The notes: generated from the letters alone by a model not told the origin. 64,000 nt of DNA from Novosphingobium barchaimii LL02 (GCF_001046635.1 NZ_KQ130454.1:193501-257500), one strand, 5' to 3'. Positions 27,573 to 36,442 are shown, counted from the stretch's first letter. Numbers and translations: made by a program.

Positions 27573-29347
27573 TCTCCGTCGCTCCCTTGCGGAACCAGCG
27601 GCTTGAGATCGCTGATGTCGATGTCGCGCGTTTCGTCGGGCATGATGCCCAGCAGCGGACCGATGCGCGGAACGACGCGCTGGATGACCGGCGCCGCGTT
27701 CCAGGCGGCGGTACGCTGGTACGAGGTGGCTGCAGTGCCCTGCGGTTCGTCCATCATCGCAATGACCACGAAGCGCGGCTTGTCCATCGGGAAAGCGGCG
27801 GCGAACGTCGCGATCAGCGAGTGGTGGCGATAGCCGCCCGCACCCGGCTTTTCGGCCGAACCGGTCTTGCCGCCGACACGGAAGCCCGGCGCATCGGCCT
27901 TCCGGCCCGTGCCGTACTGGACGATCATGCGCAAAAGCTGGCGGATGCGCGCACTGGTCGATGCCTTGAACACGCGGCGGCCTTCCGGAATCTCGGAAGC
28001 GCTCAGTTTCTTGAGCGTGGCCGGGCGCCAGATGCCGCCGTTGACCAGCGCCGCATAGGCAGAGGCCAGGTGCAGCGGTGTCACCGCGATGCCGTGCCCG
28101 TACGCCACGGTCATGGTGCGCAGGCGCGGCCATTCGCCGCTCGGCCAGATCGGGAAGCCTTTCGCTGGCAGTTCCACGTAAGGGCGCTGGTTCATTGCCA
28201 GCGCTTCCATGGTCTGCTTCAGCCGCACGCCGCCCAGTTCATCCGCGATCCGCGCGGTGACGGTGTTGGACGAATGGATCAGCGTCTCGGGTACATTGAG
28301 CGAGGAGCCGTAGTTGTGCAGATCATGAATCGTGAACCGGCCGACGTGCAGCGGCGTCGCGGGCCATTGCTTGCCCAGATCCGACACGACACCGGCGTCG
28401 ATCGCGGAGGCCACAGTGATCGGCTTGAACGTTGAGCCCAGCTCATACACCTGGTTGGTCACGCGGTTAAAGCCGTGCGGAACGTCGCCATTGGCGGCTT
28501 CCTGCGCCGAGATCACCATGTCAGTCGGCTTGACGTGGTTGGGATCGAAGGACGGCAGCGACGCCAGTGCCAGGATTTCGCCCGTGTCCACGTCCAGGAT
28601 GACGCCCGCAGCACCCTTGGCGTTACTAAGCGTGATCGCGGTGGAGAGTTCGTCCTCCAGCGCGCTCTGCACACGGAAATCGATAGAGAGTACCGATGGC
28701 GTGGTACGCCCGTCATGGCTGATAAGCTGGTCGTTGAACGCCTGCTCCATGCCGACCTTGCCATGACCATAGCTGTCGACATAGCCCAGCACGTGCGCCG
28801 CCATCGAGCCCTGCGGGTAGAATCGCGTCGCCTCCAGCGGGAATTCCAGCGCCGGTTCGCCCAGCGCGTGCACCTTGTTGGCGTCTTCCGGCAGGATCGA
28901 CTTGCGCAGGTATCCCGGCTTGCCGGCGCGCAGCTTGGCGATCAGCTCGTCCCGGTCGAGATCGGGAAAGATACGTACCAGCCGACCGGCGACTTCCTCG
29001 GGGCTCTGGATCAGCGCCGAGCCTTCGGTCATCGCCTTGGGATTGAACCATAGCGAGTAGACGCGAAAATCGCGCGCCAGCGGCACGCCGTTCCGGTCGA
29101 CGATCTCGCCCCGGTTGGGGATCAGCAGATCGCCCAGTTCGCCATGACGCGCGGTGACGCCGGTGAAACCAAGGTACGTGATACGCGCCAGTGCGCCCAC
29201 CGTCACCAGAACGAAGACGCCCAGAATCCACAAGGTGCGCAGCTTCGCCACCAACAGCGAACGCTGGCGAACGTTGACGAGCTTGCGCCGGCCGGTCGAG
29301 ACAGTCGTCGGGATCGAGCCGAGGGAGAAGGACGCCTGGGCGTTCAC
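27569..29347 (-). CDS. ftsI: Septal penicillin-binding protein 3 (FtsI)
   Basis: This monofunctional class B transpeptidase cross-links septal peptidoglycan, 592 residues. A basic cytosolic segment is followed by one transmembrane helix (about 40-62). The dimerisation/pedestal domain begins GELGDLLIPNRGEIVDRNGVPLARDFRVYSLWFNP. Catalytic motifs: S-x-x-K in ELGSTFKPITVAS, S-x-N in HSSNTVTARIADELGG, and K-T-G in VGGKTGSAEKPGAGGY. Its start overlaps the ftsL stop (ATGA) and its stop overlaps murE (ATGA). Confidence 0.97.
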   Translation of the reverse strand: MNAQASFSLGSIPTTVSTGRRKLVNVRQRSLLVAKLRTLWILGVFVLVTVGALARITYLGFTGVTARHGELGDLLIPNRGEIVDRNGVPLARDFRVYSLWFNPKAMTEGSALIQSPEEVAGRLVRIFPDLDRDELIAKLRAGKPGYLRKSILPEDANKVHALGEPALEFPLEATRFYPQGSMAAHVLGYVDSYGHGKVGMEQAFNDQLISHDGRTTPSVLSIDFRVQSALEDELSTAITLSNAKGAAGVILDVDTGEILALASLPSFDPNHVKPTDMVISAQEAANGDVPHGFNRVTNQVYELGSTFKPITVASAIDAGVVSDLGKQWPATPLHVGRFTIHDLHNYGSSLNVPETLIHSSNTVTARIADELGGVRLKQTMEALAMNQRPYVELPAKGFPIWPSGEWPRLRTMTVAYGHGIAVTPLHLASAYAALVNGGIWRPATLKKLSASEIPEGRRVFKASTSARIRQLLRMIVQYGTGRKADAPGFRVGGKTGSAEKPGAGGYRHHSLIATFAAAFPMDKPRFVVIAMMDEPQGTAATSYQRTAAWNAAPVIQRVVPRIGPLLGIMPDETRDIDISDLKPLVPQGSDGE

Positions 29348-29886
29348 TGCTGGGCAGCCTCCGCCACTTCGATGCGGGCCAGACGCTTGCCAATGGCAGC
29401 GGCATCACGCGCAATCGCCTCGCGCTCGGGGTCGCGCCCCTTGCTGCCGGGCTTTTCCGTGCTTTCCGGCAACGCGGCGGCAGTCGCGCCCGTCACCGGA
29501 GAGACCATCGCCAGCAGCGACGAGCCATCGCCATCCTCGGGCTTTTCGGCATTGGCGTAACGGATTGGCTGCGGCGCGCCGGGACCGGCAGCAGTGCCCA
29601 GCGCAGCGAGTTGGCGCTCACCCTCGATGTACTGCCCGGCGATCGGCGCCTTGTAGCCGAACTCAAGATCGTTGAGCTGCTTGAGCGCCTGCTGGTTGGA
29701 GCGGGTCTGGAACTCGGTCTCGAGGAAGTCGATGTCCTGCTTCACCCAGACCATCCGCTTTTCGGTATCGTGGACCTGGCTTTTCACCGCGTTGACGCGC
29801 AGCGTGAGGCCGATCGACACCGCCCCGCAGATCACCAGCACGGAAATCCAGCCGATCGAACGGACGCGGTCACTGGTGAAGTTCAT
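29344..29886 (-). CDS. ftsL: Cell division protein FtsL (putative)
   Basis: This small bitopic divisome protein has 180 residues. A short cytosolic N-terminus is followed by one transmembrane helix (about 12-32, [19 protein letters not shown]) and a periplasmic heptad-rich coiled coil (about 33-80, [34 protein letters not shown]). The second half is Pro/Gly/Ser-rich and probably disordered. The identification rests on topology and on position between rsmH and ftsI, as the sequence of FtsL is poorly conserved. ATGA overlaps couple it to both neighbours. Confidence 0.88.
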   Translation of the reverse strand: MNFTSDRVRSIGWISVLVICGAVSIGLTLRVNAVKSQVHDTEKRMVWVKQDIDFLETEFQTRSNQQALKQLNDLEFGYKAPIAGQYIEGERQLAALGTAAGPGAPQPIRYANAEKPEDGDGSSLLAMVSPVTGATAAALPESTEKPGSKGRDPEREAIARDAAAIGKRLARIEVAEAAQQ

Positions 29887-30884
29887 GCGGAATTCCTTTG
29901 GCTGGGGGCACCATCGGTATTGCGGGGGAAAGCATCGGTGCGCACGGCGCTGCGCAAAGTGGCCGAGCGTGAGCGTGGATTGATGGCAAGTTCCTCGTCG
30001 CCGGGACGCACAGCCTTGGAAAGCTGGGCGAATGGCGCGGGCGCGGCAGTGGCCTGCGGAAGGTGGCGCGAGGTGGTCTGCCCGGCGCTGCTGGCATCGC
30101 GCAGGAAGCGCTTCACCTTGCGATCCTCAAGGCTGTGGAACGTCACCACCGCAAGGCGGCCGCCCTCTGCCAGCAGCGTCTCCGCGCCGGAAAGGCCCGC
30201 ATCGAGTTCGTCCAGTTCGCCGTTCACGTGGATGCGGATCGCCTGGAAGCTGCGGATCGCCGGGTCTTTCTGGACCCCGCCGCCCTTGTAGGCAGGGTTG
30301 TAGCCCAGCGCCTTGCGCACCGCGCGGGCCAGATCCATCGTCGTCGCCAGCGGACGCGCCGCCACGATCGCACGGGCGACCCGGCGCGACTGGCGCTCCT
30401 CGCCATACAGGAAAAGGACGTCGGCGATCGCGGCCTCATCGGCCTCGTTGCAGAAGTCGGCGGCGGACATGCCGTCCTGGCTCATGCGCATGTCGAGCGG
30501 GCCATCGGAGCCGAACGCGAAGCCGCGCTCGGACTGGTCGAGTTGCATCGAGGACACGCCGATATCCATCACCACGCCGTCGACCCGGTCGATATCGACT
30601 TCGGCCAGGCCCTCGACCATTTCGGAAAAGCGCCGCGCGTGCAGCACCAGGCGCGGCGGCGTCTCTGCCAGTTCCGGCCACTTTTCGGGGTTCGCGCGGA
30701 TGGCGGCGATGGCGTCGGGATCGCGGTCGAAGGCGTGCACCGTCGCCCCCGTGTCGAGCAGGCGGCGGGTATAGCCGCCCGCACCCAGCGTCGCATCGAC
30801 GATGATGTCGCCGCCCCGGGGGTTCAGGGCGGCGACAACCTCCTCAAGGAGCACGGGGATATGAGGCTGATCGGGGGAACTCAC
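29883..30884 (-). CDS. rsmH: 16S rRNA (cytosine(1402)-N4)-methyltransferase
   Basis: This SAM-dependent methyltransferase (formerly MraW) has 333 residues. N-terminal [39 protein letters not shown] contains the SAM-binding loop; [32 protein letters not shown] and the C-terminal [19 protein letters not shown] and [17 protein letters not shown] are diagnostic. The start is the GTG at 30884, which overlaps the mraZ stop as GTGA; an ATG 15 codons upstream would lie inside mraZ. Its stop overlaps ftsL as ATGA. Confidence 0.97.
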   Translation of the reverse strand: MSSPDQPHIPVLLEEVVAALNPRGGDIIVDATLGAGGYTRRLLDTGATVHAFDRDPDAIAAIRANPEKWPELAETPPRLVLHARRFSEMVEGLAEVDIDRVDGVVMDIGVSSMQLDQSERGFAFGSDGPLDMRMSQDGMSAADFCNEADEAAIADVLFLYGEERQSRRVARAIVAARPLATTMDLARAVRKALGYNPAYKGGGVQKDPAIRSFQAIRIHVNGELDELDAGLSGAETLLAEGGRLAVVTFHSLEDRKVKRFLRDASSAGQTTSRHLPQATAAPAPFAQLSKAVRPGDEELAINPRSRSATLRSAVRTDAFPRNTDGAPSQRNSA

Positions 30885-31387
30885 TTCTTCTTCGCCTTGG
30901 TAATTTCGGCTTCCGCCAGAGAGCGGCACGTCGCGATCGCCGCCTCGAAATCAGGGTCGTCGCCGAGGGCGTAAAGCTCCTCGGGGTTCCAGATCAGGAT
31001 CCCGGACCGGCCGATGCCCTGGAAAAACAGCTCCTCGCCAAAGTTGGCGAGGCTGGTCAGGGCATCCGGCATGGTGAAACGGCCGCTGCCGTCGAAGGGC
31101 ACCTGCTGGAAATTGTAGAGCTGCATCGCGCGCTTATCGCGGTTGAAGGCCCGTCCGGCAGTGTCCGCACGGGTCTGTTCGGCTTCAAGCTGGCTTTCGA
31201 ATTCATCGACGCGCGACAGGCCAAAGCCGACGAGGCACTTCCATTCGGAATGCTTGGCAAGACACAGGACGTCCTTGCCGCTCGAATCGCGCACGGTCGA
31301 GCGGAGGACGTTGGGCAGCACGAAGCGGTTCTTGTCGCGTAGAAGCGAAAAGCCCTGCCCGCTGTAAATGAATGGCTGCCCCGCCAT
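30881..31387 (-). CDS. mraZ: Transcriptional regulator MraZ
   Basis: This 168-residue AbrB-fold DNA-binding protein opens the dcw operon and, in other bacteria, represses it by binding G-rich direct repeats in the mra leader. Two tandem SpoVT/AbrB-like halves are visible, each with the D-x-x-x-R motif: [17 protein letters not shown] (about residues 15-30) and [18 protein letters not shown] (about 95-115). The C-terminus is Lys-rich (ITKAKKK). The start [13 protein letters not shown] has AGGCGG upstream; 36 further in-frame codons were rejected. A 342-nt gap upstream holds a predicted promoter and G-tract repeats. Confidence 0.94.
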   Translation of the reverse strand: MAGQPFIYSGQGFSLLRDKNRFVLPNVLRSTVRDSSGKDVLCLAKHSEWKCLVGFGLSRVDEFESQLEAEQTRADTAGRAFNRDKRAMQLYNFQQVPFDGSGRFTMPDALTSLANFGEELFFQGIGRSGILIWNPEELYALGDDPDFEAAIATCRSLAEAEITKAKKK

Positions 31388-31530
31388 ATCCGCCTGTTTT
31401 CGCCCCAGAGGTGGTGACCGTCCCGGACATGACCGTGCCCCGCCCAGCCGCACACGCGTGCGTTCGGGCTTCCGCACCTGAACAAGACGCGGCAAGACTC
31501 AGCCATTCCGATTGGCTGTTCTTCTATATC

Positions 31531-31564
31531 GGGAAATGTGGGGATTAAAGGGAAATATGGGGAT
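31531..31564. promoter_or_regulatory. Tandem G-tract repeats upstream of mraZ, candidate MraZ operator
   Basis: Two copies of a 15-mer, GGGAAATGTGGGGAT (31531-31545) and GGGAAATATGGGGAT (31550-31564), give four G-runs about 9.5-10 nt apart. This resembles the roughly 10-bp periodic TGGGN repeats bound by MraZ. They lie between the predicted promoter and the mraZ start, as in E. coli, but the G-runs are on the strand opposite to mraZ. Nothing else stands out in the remainder of 31388-31729. Confidence 0.45.
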
Positions 31565-31638
31565 CAGCGGTGATTTATCCGCCGAAATGAGCAGTCGCCG
31601 ATGAACCGAGCCGGAGACCGCTTGTGTCGTCTCGTGCG

Positions 31639-31667
31639 CTTATAGCGATAAATCCCTTGAATCACAA
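31639..31667 (-). promoter_or_regulatory. Predicted sigma-70 promoter of the dcw operon
   Basis: On the minus strand TTGTGA (31667-31662) and TATAAG (31644-31639) are separated by exactly 17 nt. The start of transcription would fall near 31632, about 245 nt before mraZ, placing the G-tract repeats in the leader. Confidence 0.5.
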
Positions 31668-31729
31668 CGGTTTTGTCGAGGATTCAGGCGCATCCCCGGT
31701 GATCCCCGGATCGACCCCATCCATCCCCA

Positions 31730-32518
31730 TCATTTACTGGCGCGCGCCGAATCCGACAGCCGGTCCAGCAATCGCCCGAGAATCGCCTGCCGCTGCGCCA
31801 GACCTTGCGAATCCTCGGAAATTTCCAGCAGTGCCGCGTCCGCAAGCGCGATGACCCGGCCCTTCCCGGCAATGCAGTCCGCCAGCAGGCCAGCGGCCTC
31901 AAGCCGGCAATGGGCAACTGCATCCCGCACTTTCCCCGATTTCCCGCCTTCCTCGGAATTCCCCGCAGCACGGAAGAATCCCGGCAAATTCACCGGCACA
32001 TCTCCATCGGGCAGGCGCACGGTATGCTCGCCTGCGGGCTGGGCGTCGTCGAACGCCAGTTCCAACCCCCAGCGGCCTAGTATGGGCGAGAGCATCGCGA
32101 TGTCCTGCGGACGGCGGGGATCGCCGGGGGCGAACCGGGAATGCACGGTGAGCATCGGGTCCGCCAGCAGCAGCACGCGCCCGCCGGCCTGCACCCAGGC
32201 GTCCAGCGCCACGTTCTCCTGCGGGGTGAGCGGGCGGGGCTGGGCCAGAACCAGCACCGCGCCTTCAGGAAGCCGCAGCGGCGCCAGCGTATCGAGCGGG
32301 GTTACCGGGCCGCGTCCGCGCAGAACCTCAAGCGCCCAGTGCGGCGCGCTTTGTTCGGCCAGCAAACCGCGAATGTCGGGGCTTTCATTCCAGGTAATCG
32401 GCAGGCTGGTGTAGAGCCCGATCACCGCAGAGCCCCGCGGTAACGCCGCATCGCGCTTGCCGCACCCGGCAAGCGCGAGGACGGCAAGCAGGATCAGTTC
32501 AAGGCGCGGCCGGCGCAC
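31730..32518 (-). CDS. Putative lipoprotein with GldG/ABC-auxiliary-like domain
   Basis: The protein of about 262 residues starts with a lipoprotein signal (LELILLAVLALAGCGKRD, lipidated Cys about residue 19). The rest resembles the GldG / ABC-transporter auxiliary fold: an early VIGLYTSLPITWN, then LPEGAVLVLAQPRPLTPQENVALDAWVQAGGRVLLLADPMLTVHS, and a C-terminal GKGRVIALADAALLE. These are Rossmann-like segments that such proteins use in extracytoplasmic assemblies, but the function is unknown. The start is uncertain: I took the GTG at 32518; GTG 32527 or the far-upstream ATG 32668 are possible, the latter overlapping the previous gene by 170 nt. It is probably cotranscribed with that gene. 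Confidence 0.6.
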   Translation of the reverse strand: MRRPRLELILLAVLALAGCGKRDAALPRGSAVIGLYTSLPITWNESPDIRGLLAEQSAPHWALEVLRGRGPVTPLDTLAPLRLPEGAVLVLAQPRPLTPQENVALDAWVQAGGRVLLLADPMLTVHSRFAPGDPRRPQDIAMLSPILGRWGLELAFDDAQPAGEHTVRLPDGDVPVNLPGFFRAAGNSEEGGKSGKVRDAVAHCRLEAAGLLADCIAGKGRVIALADAALLEISEDSQGLAQRQAILGRLLDRLSDSARASK

Positions 32519-32870
32519 CCGGATCACCCGAAGCGTCCGGCGCCGGAGACGCAGCCGGGCTGGGTTCAGCAGCGGGAACCACACCGATATCGGCCAGAGG
32601 ATCGCTTGCCGTCTTGGTGGGCTTGGCGTCCACCGCGACGACCTGCTGAATCGGGTCCTGAGTATCAACCAGCCGCAGCCGGTCGCGGATGATATTTGCG
32701 AGGCCCACGATCAACAGCATCGCGCAAAGACCGAAGAGCCCGATCTGCAACCTGTGTACGCCCTGAGAGCGCAGTTCGCGCGCAGACGGCGGCACGAAGT
32801 GCGTAGGCACCTGCAGGGGTTCGAGGATACTTTGCGTGTCGACCATAAAAGGCGGAATGTTTCCTGCCAT
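32499..32870 (-). CDS. Small membrane protein of unknown function
   Basis: I do not recognise this protein of about 123 residues. A cytosolic N-terminus (MAGNIPPFMVDTQSILEPLQVPTHFVPPSARELRSQG) precedes one transmembrane helix (about 45-65, IGLFGLCAMLLIVGLANII). A linker and a Pro/Ala/Asp-rich disordered C-terminus (about 85-123) follow. ATG 32846 is an alternative start. It sits 16 nt after cysteine synthase and overlaps the start region of the GldG-like lipoprotein, so the two membrane proteins may act together. Confidence 0.6.
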   Translation of the reverse strand: MAGNIPPFMVDTQSILEPLQVPTHFVPPSARELRSQGVHRLQIGLFGLCAMLLIVGLANIIRDRLRLVDTQDPIQQVVAVDAKPTKTASDPLADIGVVPAAEPSPAASPAPDASGDPGAPAAP

Positions 32871-32886
32871 AGACGGACCGTTTACA

Positions 32887-33912
32887 TCACTTCGCCAGCC
32901 AGGGGAAGACCGGCAATCCCTTCGCTTCCAGCCATTCGGCATTGTAGAGCGAGGAGAGGTACCGGAAACCCGTGTCGCAAAGGATCGTCGCCACGCGGGC
33001 GTCCGACTTGCCTTCGGCCACCAGCTTGCGGCCCAGCGCCACGGCGCCGGCCACGTTGATGCCCGAGGACAGGCCCAGGCACAGCCCTTCCTCACTCAGC
33101 AGGCGGCGGACCCATTCCAGCCCCTCCTCGTCGGAAACGCGGAACTGGGTATCGACCGGCGCGCCTTCGAGGTTGGCGGTGATGCGCCCCTGCCCGATGC
33201 CCTCGGCCACCGAGGAACCCTCAGCCTTGAGTTCGCCGTGCGCGTAATAGTTGTAGAGCGCTGCGCCGTAGGGATCGCTGAGCGCGATGGTCACGTTTTC
33301 ATCGAAGGCCTTCAAGCCCATGCCGACGCCCGCGAGCGTACCGCCGGTGCCGGCCGCACAAGTGAAGCCGTCGACCCGGCCTTCCATCTGCGCCCAGATT
33401 TCCGGCGCGGTGCTTTCGATGTGGGCCTTGCGGTTGGCGATATTGTCGAACTGGTTGGCCCAGATCGCGCCTTCGGTGTCCTCGGCCAGGCGGCGCGAGG
33501 TATGGACGAAGTGGCCGGGGTTCGAGAACGGCGCGGCGGGAACCAGAACCAGTTCGGCGCCCAGCGCGCGCAGGGTGTCCATCTTCTCTCGCGACTGCGT
33601 CTCGGGCATGACGATCACCGTCTTGTAGCCCAGCGCATTGGCGACGAGCGCCAGGCCGATGCCGGTGTTGCCGGCCGTGCCCTCGACGATGGTGCCGCCC
33701 GGCTGCAGTGTCCCACGGGCCTCGGCATCGCGCACGATCCACAGCGCCGCACGGTCCTTCACAGAGGCGCCGGGGTTCGCGAATTCGCACTTGCCCCAGA
33801 TTTCGCATCCGGCCGCCTCGCTCGGCCCCTTGAGGAGGACGAGCGGGGTATTGCCGATGAGGTCGAGCGTGGAAGGCTGCGCCTGCGGCGCGACAGTCTT
33901 GGATGAGGTCAT
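32887..33912 (-). CDS. cysK: Cysteine synthase A (O-acetylserine sulfhydrylase)
   Basis: This PLP enzyme makes cysteine from O-acetylserine and sulfide, cytosolic, 341 residues. Core: LDLIGNTPLVLLKGPSEAAGCEIWGKCEFANPGASVKDRAA with the PLP lysine in SVKDR (about residue 52); phosphate loop GTAGNTGIGLALVANALGYK; C-terminal SGINVAGAVALGRKLVAEGK. It carries the longer C-terminus (FRYLSSLYNAEWLEAKGLPVFPWLAK) seen in many proteobacterial CysK-like proteins. The substrate could also be cystathionine-type in some homologues. The start MTSSKTVAPQ was preferred to one 22 codons upstream. Ferredoxin lies just upstream. Confidence 0.92.
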   Translation of the reverse strand: MTSSKTVAPQAQPSTLDLIGNTPLVLLKGPSEAAGCEIWGKCEFANPGASVKDRAALWIVRDAEARGTLQPGGTIVEGTAGNTGIGLALVANALGYKTVIVMPETQSREKMDTLRALGAELVLVPAAPFSNPGHFVHTSRRLAEDTEGAIWANQFDNIANRKAHIESTAPEIWAQMEGRVDGFTCAAGTGGTLAGVGMGLKAFDENVTIALSDPYGAALYNYYAHGELKAEGSSVAEGIGQGRITANLEGAPVDTQFRVSDEEGLEWVRRLLSEEGLCLGLSSGINVAGAVALGRKLVAEGKSDARVATILCDTGFRYLSSLYNAEWLEAKGLPVFPWLAK

Positions 33913-33947
33913 GGCGCGAGAGTTAGGAACCTCTTCGCCAAGGTGCA

Positions 33948-33979
33948 ATTGATTTGCGCCTTGCCCAGCACAAATCAAT
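33948..33979 (-). terminator. AT-rich hairpin after the ferredoxin gene
   Basis: On the minus strand ATTGATTTGTGC pairs with GCGCAAATCAAT (one T-G wobble), 8-nt loop, starting 12 nt past the ferredoxin stop and ending 35 nt before the cysK start. There is no T tract, so it may be an attenuator or RNA-stability element rather than a terminator. Confidence 0.45.
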
Positions 33980-33990
33980 GCCTTCGGCCC

Positions 33991-34308
33991 TCAGTCTTCC
34001 TGCGCGATGGTGACCTTGCAGCCTTCGAGGGCCGAGGTGATTGCCACCTGGCACGACAGGCGCGAGTACTCGTTGCGGTGGTCGGAGCTGTCGAGCAGGT
34101 CGTTCTCGTCCTCGCTCATGGCGGGCAGCTTGTCCATGAATTCGGGGGCGATGTGGACGTGGCAGGTAGCGCACGAGCAGCAGCCGCCGCACAGCGCCAG
34201 CAGTTCATCGAAGCCGCCATCACGGATGACTTCCATCAGGGTACGGCCCTCGGGAGCCTCGATGTTGGATTCTTCACCCGACTGATTGACGACGATGATC
34301 TGCGGCAT
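33991..34308 (-). CDS. [2Fe-2S] ferredoxin, adrenodoxin type
   Basis: This 105-residue electron carrier has cluster ligands in the C-x5-C-x2-C...C pattern: Cys40, Cys46, Cys49 and Cys86 ([14 protein letters not shown] and SRLSCQVAI). Two further Cys (43, 44) sit inside the loop, which is unusual. Residues [21 protein letters not shown] form the acidic partner-docking helix typical of adrenodoxin/putidaredoxin-like ferredoxins that feed P450s or Fe-S biogenesis. The start [11 protein letters not shown] has GGGGA about 10 nt upstream. A 17-nt perfect palindrome lies directly before that site. It is divergent from the glycosylase gene. Confidence 0.93.
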   Translation of the reverse strand: MPQIIVVNQSGEESNIEAPEGRTLMEVIRDGGFDELLALCGGCCSCATCHVHIAPEFMDKLPAMSEDENDLLDSSDHRNEYSRLSCQVAITSALEGCKVTIAQED

Positions 34309-34325
34309 GGCTCTCGATTCCCCTT

Positions 34326-34342
34326 TGATACATCCTGTATCA
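34326..34342. promoter_or_regulatory. 17-nt palindrome between ferredoxin and glycosylase genes, candidate operator
   Basis: TGATACATCCTGTATCA is a perfect 7-bp inverted repeat around TCC. It ends 18 nt upstream of the ferredoxin ATG and 75 nt upstream of the glycosylase ATG, a position suited to control of one or both. The regulator cannot be named. Confidence 0.5.
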
Positions 34343-34416
34343 CAAATGCTGTTGTATGCGCACTTCCCGCAGGCTGCTAAAGGCTGCGACCCTCTTTTGC
34401 AAGGTAGCCAAAAACC

Positions 34417-35034
34417 ATGGGTTTGACCGCTGACGAACTCCGTTCGGGCCTGGATGCCATTGCCCGAATCGAACCGTCGATAGCCCGCGCCCTCGAAGTG
34501 GCCGGCTATCCTGAGCCGCGCATACGGCCGACCGGTTATGCCACCTTGCTTCGCACGATCGTCGGACAGCAGGTGAGCGTGGCGGCAGCCGCCTCGGTGT
34601 GGACCCGGCTGGAAACGCTGCTTGGGGAAGGCATTCATCCCGAAACCCTGCTCGCCGCCGAATTCGACGCCTTGCGCGGCTGCGGTCTCTCGCGCCAGAA
34701 ACAGGGCTATGCGCGCTCACTGTGCGAACTGGTGATCGCCGGCAGCCTCGACTTCAACGACCTGCCAACCGACGACGAGGAAGCCATAGCCCAGCTCGTA
34801 CAGATCAAGGGCATCGGCCGTTGGTCGGCGGAGGTCTACCTGCTCTTTGCTGAGGGCCGCCCCGACATCTGGCCCGCCGGCGACCTTGCCGTTCAGGCAG
34901 GCTTGCACAAGCTGCTGCGCCTGAACGAGCGGCCGAGCGAGAAGCTGACCCGCGAACTGGCGGAAAGCTGGCGCCCTCACCGGGGGGCGGCGGCGATCTT
35001 CACCTGGCACTGCTATAACAATCCGGCGCTGTAA
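34417..35034 (+). CDS. DNA-3-methyladenine glycosylase, AlkA family (HhH-GPD)
   Basis: This 205-residue base-excision repair enzyme removes alkylated purines. HhH-GPD fold: [23 protein letters not shown] near residue 45-65; helix-hairpin-helix [17 protein letters not shown] (about 128-144); catalytic Asp in [12 protein letters not shown] about 12 residues later; C-terminal [19 protein letters not shown]. It lacks the N-terminal beta domain of E. coli AlkA, so it is the short form common in alphaproteobacteria. It is a single gene, divergent from ferredoxin and convergent with the DUF1090 gene. Confidence 0.92.
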   Translation: MGLTADELRSGLDAIARIEPSIARALEVAGYPEPRIRPTGYATLLRTIVGQQVSVAAAASVWTRLETLLGEGIHPETLLAAEFDALRGCGLSRQKQGYARSLCELVIAGSLDFNDLPTDDEEAIAQLVQIKGIGRWSAEVYLLFAEGRPDIWPAGDLAVQAGLHKLLRLNERPSEKLTRELAESWRPHRGAAAIFTWHCYNNPAL

Positions 35035-35096
35035 AATATGGGGTGAAATAGTTGTGCCAGGCATGAGGCCAGCGCAGCGTCTCCAACACGTGGATC

Positions 35097-35474
35097 TCAG
35101 GTTCCAAGGGGCAGTTCGGCTTCGGCCAGTTTGACGCGCGCCTCCTGAAGTTTAGCCTCGCGCTTCGCAATCTTGTCAGGATCGCCGCCGCGCCGTGCTT
35201 TTGCCAACGCGGCTTCCCTTTCCGCCACTTCTTCCGAGGCCTGCCTTATGTCCCGGGCACGCTCGGCCTCCAACGAAGCGGCGGTGCAGTTGCGCCGGCT
35301 TTCCCGCAACGCCTTGTTCAAGCCGTCAAGTTCGCGGCTATGACCCTGAGTCTTCGCCGTAAAAATCCGGCGCTCGATATCCTGCTGCTTGGCCACGCAC
35401 AGGGGCGATGGCTCGGCAGCCAGAACCGGACTGCTCGCAAGCAAAGCCAGCGCACCGAAGATGCCAATTCTCAT
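35097..35474 (-). CDS. DUF1090 family periplasmic protein (YqjC-like)
   Basis: This 125-residue secreted protein has a signal peptide (MRIGIFGALALLASSPVLAAE, cleaved after about residue 20). The mature part has two Cys (PLCVAKQQ and RRNCTAA), probably disulphide-bonded, in the C-x-x-K-x-x-x-I-E-R-x-I arrangement of DUF1090. A long charged coiled coil (about 70-115, EVAEREAALAKARR and KIAKREAKLQEARVKLAEAEL) follows. The role is unknown; E. coli YqjC is stress-linked. It lies 6 nt after the dehydratase gene, so the two are cotranscribed. Confidence 0.82.
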   Translation of the reverse strand: MRIGIFGALALLASSPVLAAEPSPLCVAKQQDIERRIFTAKTQGHSRELDGLNKALRESRRNCTAASLEAERARDIRQASEEVAEREAALAKARRGGDPDKIAKREAKLQEARVKLAEAELPLGT

Positions 35475-35480
35475 GGCCTC

Positions 35481-35771
35481 TCACACAACCCCGTCGATGA
35501 ACTTCGCCAGCGCCACGTCGCGAAGGCTCAGTCCTTCGGCATCGTGCGTGGTCAGCGTGATGCGCACCTTGTTGTAGACGTTGAACCACTCGGGATGGTG
35601 ATCGACCTTCTCTGCCTGGATCGCCACCCGGGTCATGAAGCCGAAGGCCTCACCGAAATCGGCGAATTTCAACTCTCGCACGATGGCAAGGCCGTCCGCG
35701 CGCAGGGACCAGCCCGGCAGGCTTTTCAGCGCATCGCCGCGTTCGGCGTCGGTCAGGCGGGCAATGGGCAT
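35481..35771 (-). CDS. 4a-hydroxytetrahydrobiopterin dehydratase (PCD)
   Basis: This 96-residue pterin-4a-carbinolamine dehydratase recycles the pterin cofactor, or acts in molybdopterin/folate-related chemistry. Motif: [29 protein letters not shown] with the catalytic His pair in the E-K-x-x-H-H-P signature; N-terminal [32 protein letters not shown] is typical. The length equals the family norm. The start [11 protein letters not shown] has AAGGAG 6-7 nt upstream. No aromatic amino acid hydroxylase is in the window. It is divergent from ccmA. Confidence 0.93.
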   Translation of the reverse strand: MPIARLTDAERGDALKSLPGWSLRADGLAIVRELKFADFGEAFGFMTRVAIQAEKVDHHPEWFNVYNKVRITLTTHDAEGLSLRDVALAKFIDGVV

Positions 35772-35818
35772 CGAGGTCTCCTTGGCAGGTGAGCGGGTTT
35801 CTCCTATCGCTCGGCCCC

Positions 35819-36442
35819 ATGCAAGAGGCCGCCCTTTCCCCAACGTCCATCGCCGTGACAGATCTGGCGTGCCGCCGGGGCGACAGGGTGCTGTTTTCCC
35901 GCCTTTCCTTCCGCCTGAACGCAGGAGAGGCGCTGCAAGTTGCCGGCCACAACGGCATCGGTAAATCCAGCCTGCTGCGCATCATCGCCGGCCTTGCCCC
36001 CGCCTTCGCCGGGTCGGTCAGCGTGGAAGGGAGCGTCGGCCTGATCGACGAACGCCCTGCCCTTGATCCCGCCCTGCCGCTCGGCCGCGCACTGGCGTTC
36101 TGGGGCGCGCTCGACGGACTGGGGAAAAGCAGCCAGGCGAGCGGCGATCTTGCCCGCCTTGGCCTCGCCTCCCTGCTGGATGTGCCGGTGCGCTATCTCT
36201 CCACCGGGCAAAAGAAGCGCGCCGCGCTCGCCCGGCTGCTCGGTCAGAAATCGCGGGTGTGGCTGCTCGACGAGCCGCTCAATGGGCTGGACGGCCACGC
36301 CGTGGAGCTGGCCGAAACAATCACCGAGCAGCACTGCGCCGCCGGGGGGATCGCCGTGATCGCTTCGCACCAGACGTTCCGGCTTGCCGCGATGCGCGTA
36401 CTGCCGCTGTCCGACTTCGCCTTACAGGAGCGGGCCGCATGA
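35819..36442 (+). CDS. ccmA: Heme exporter ATP-binding protein CcmA
   Basis: This ATPase of the CcmAB heme/cytochrome c maturation ABC complex acts at the cytosolic face of the inner membrane, 207 residues. Walker [10 protein letters not shown] (about residues 39-47), a Q-loop-equivalent region, ABC signature LSTGQKKR, Walker [13 protein letters not shown] and H-loop IASHQ are all present. The length matches the short CcmA family. I took the ATG at 35819 as the start because homologues begin near [13 protein letters not shown]; a GTG at 35789 is also in frame. The stop overlaps ccmB as ATGA. Confidence 0.94.
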   Translation: MQEAALSPTSIAVTDLACRRGDRVLFSRLSFRLNAGEALQVAGHNGIGKSSLLRIIAGLAPAFAGSVSVEGSVGLIDERPALDPALPLGRALAFWGALDGLGKSSQASGDLARLGLASLLDVPVRYLSTGQKKRAALARLLGQKSRVWLLDEPLNGLDGHAVELAETITEQHCAAGGIAVIASHQTFRLAAMRVLPLSDFALQERAA

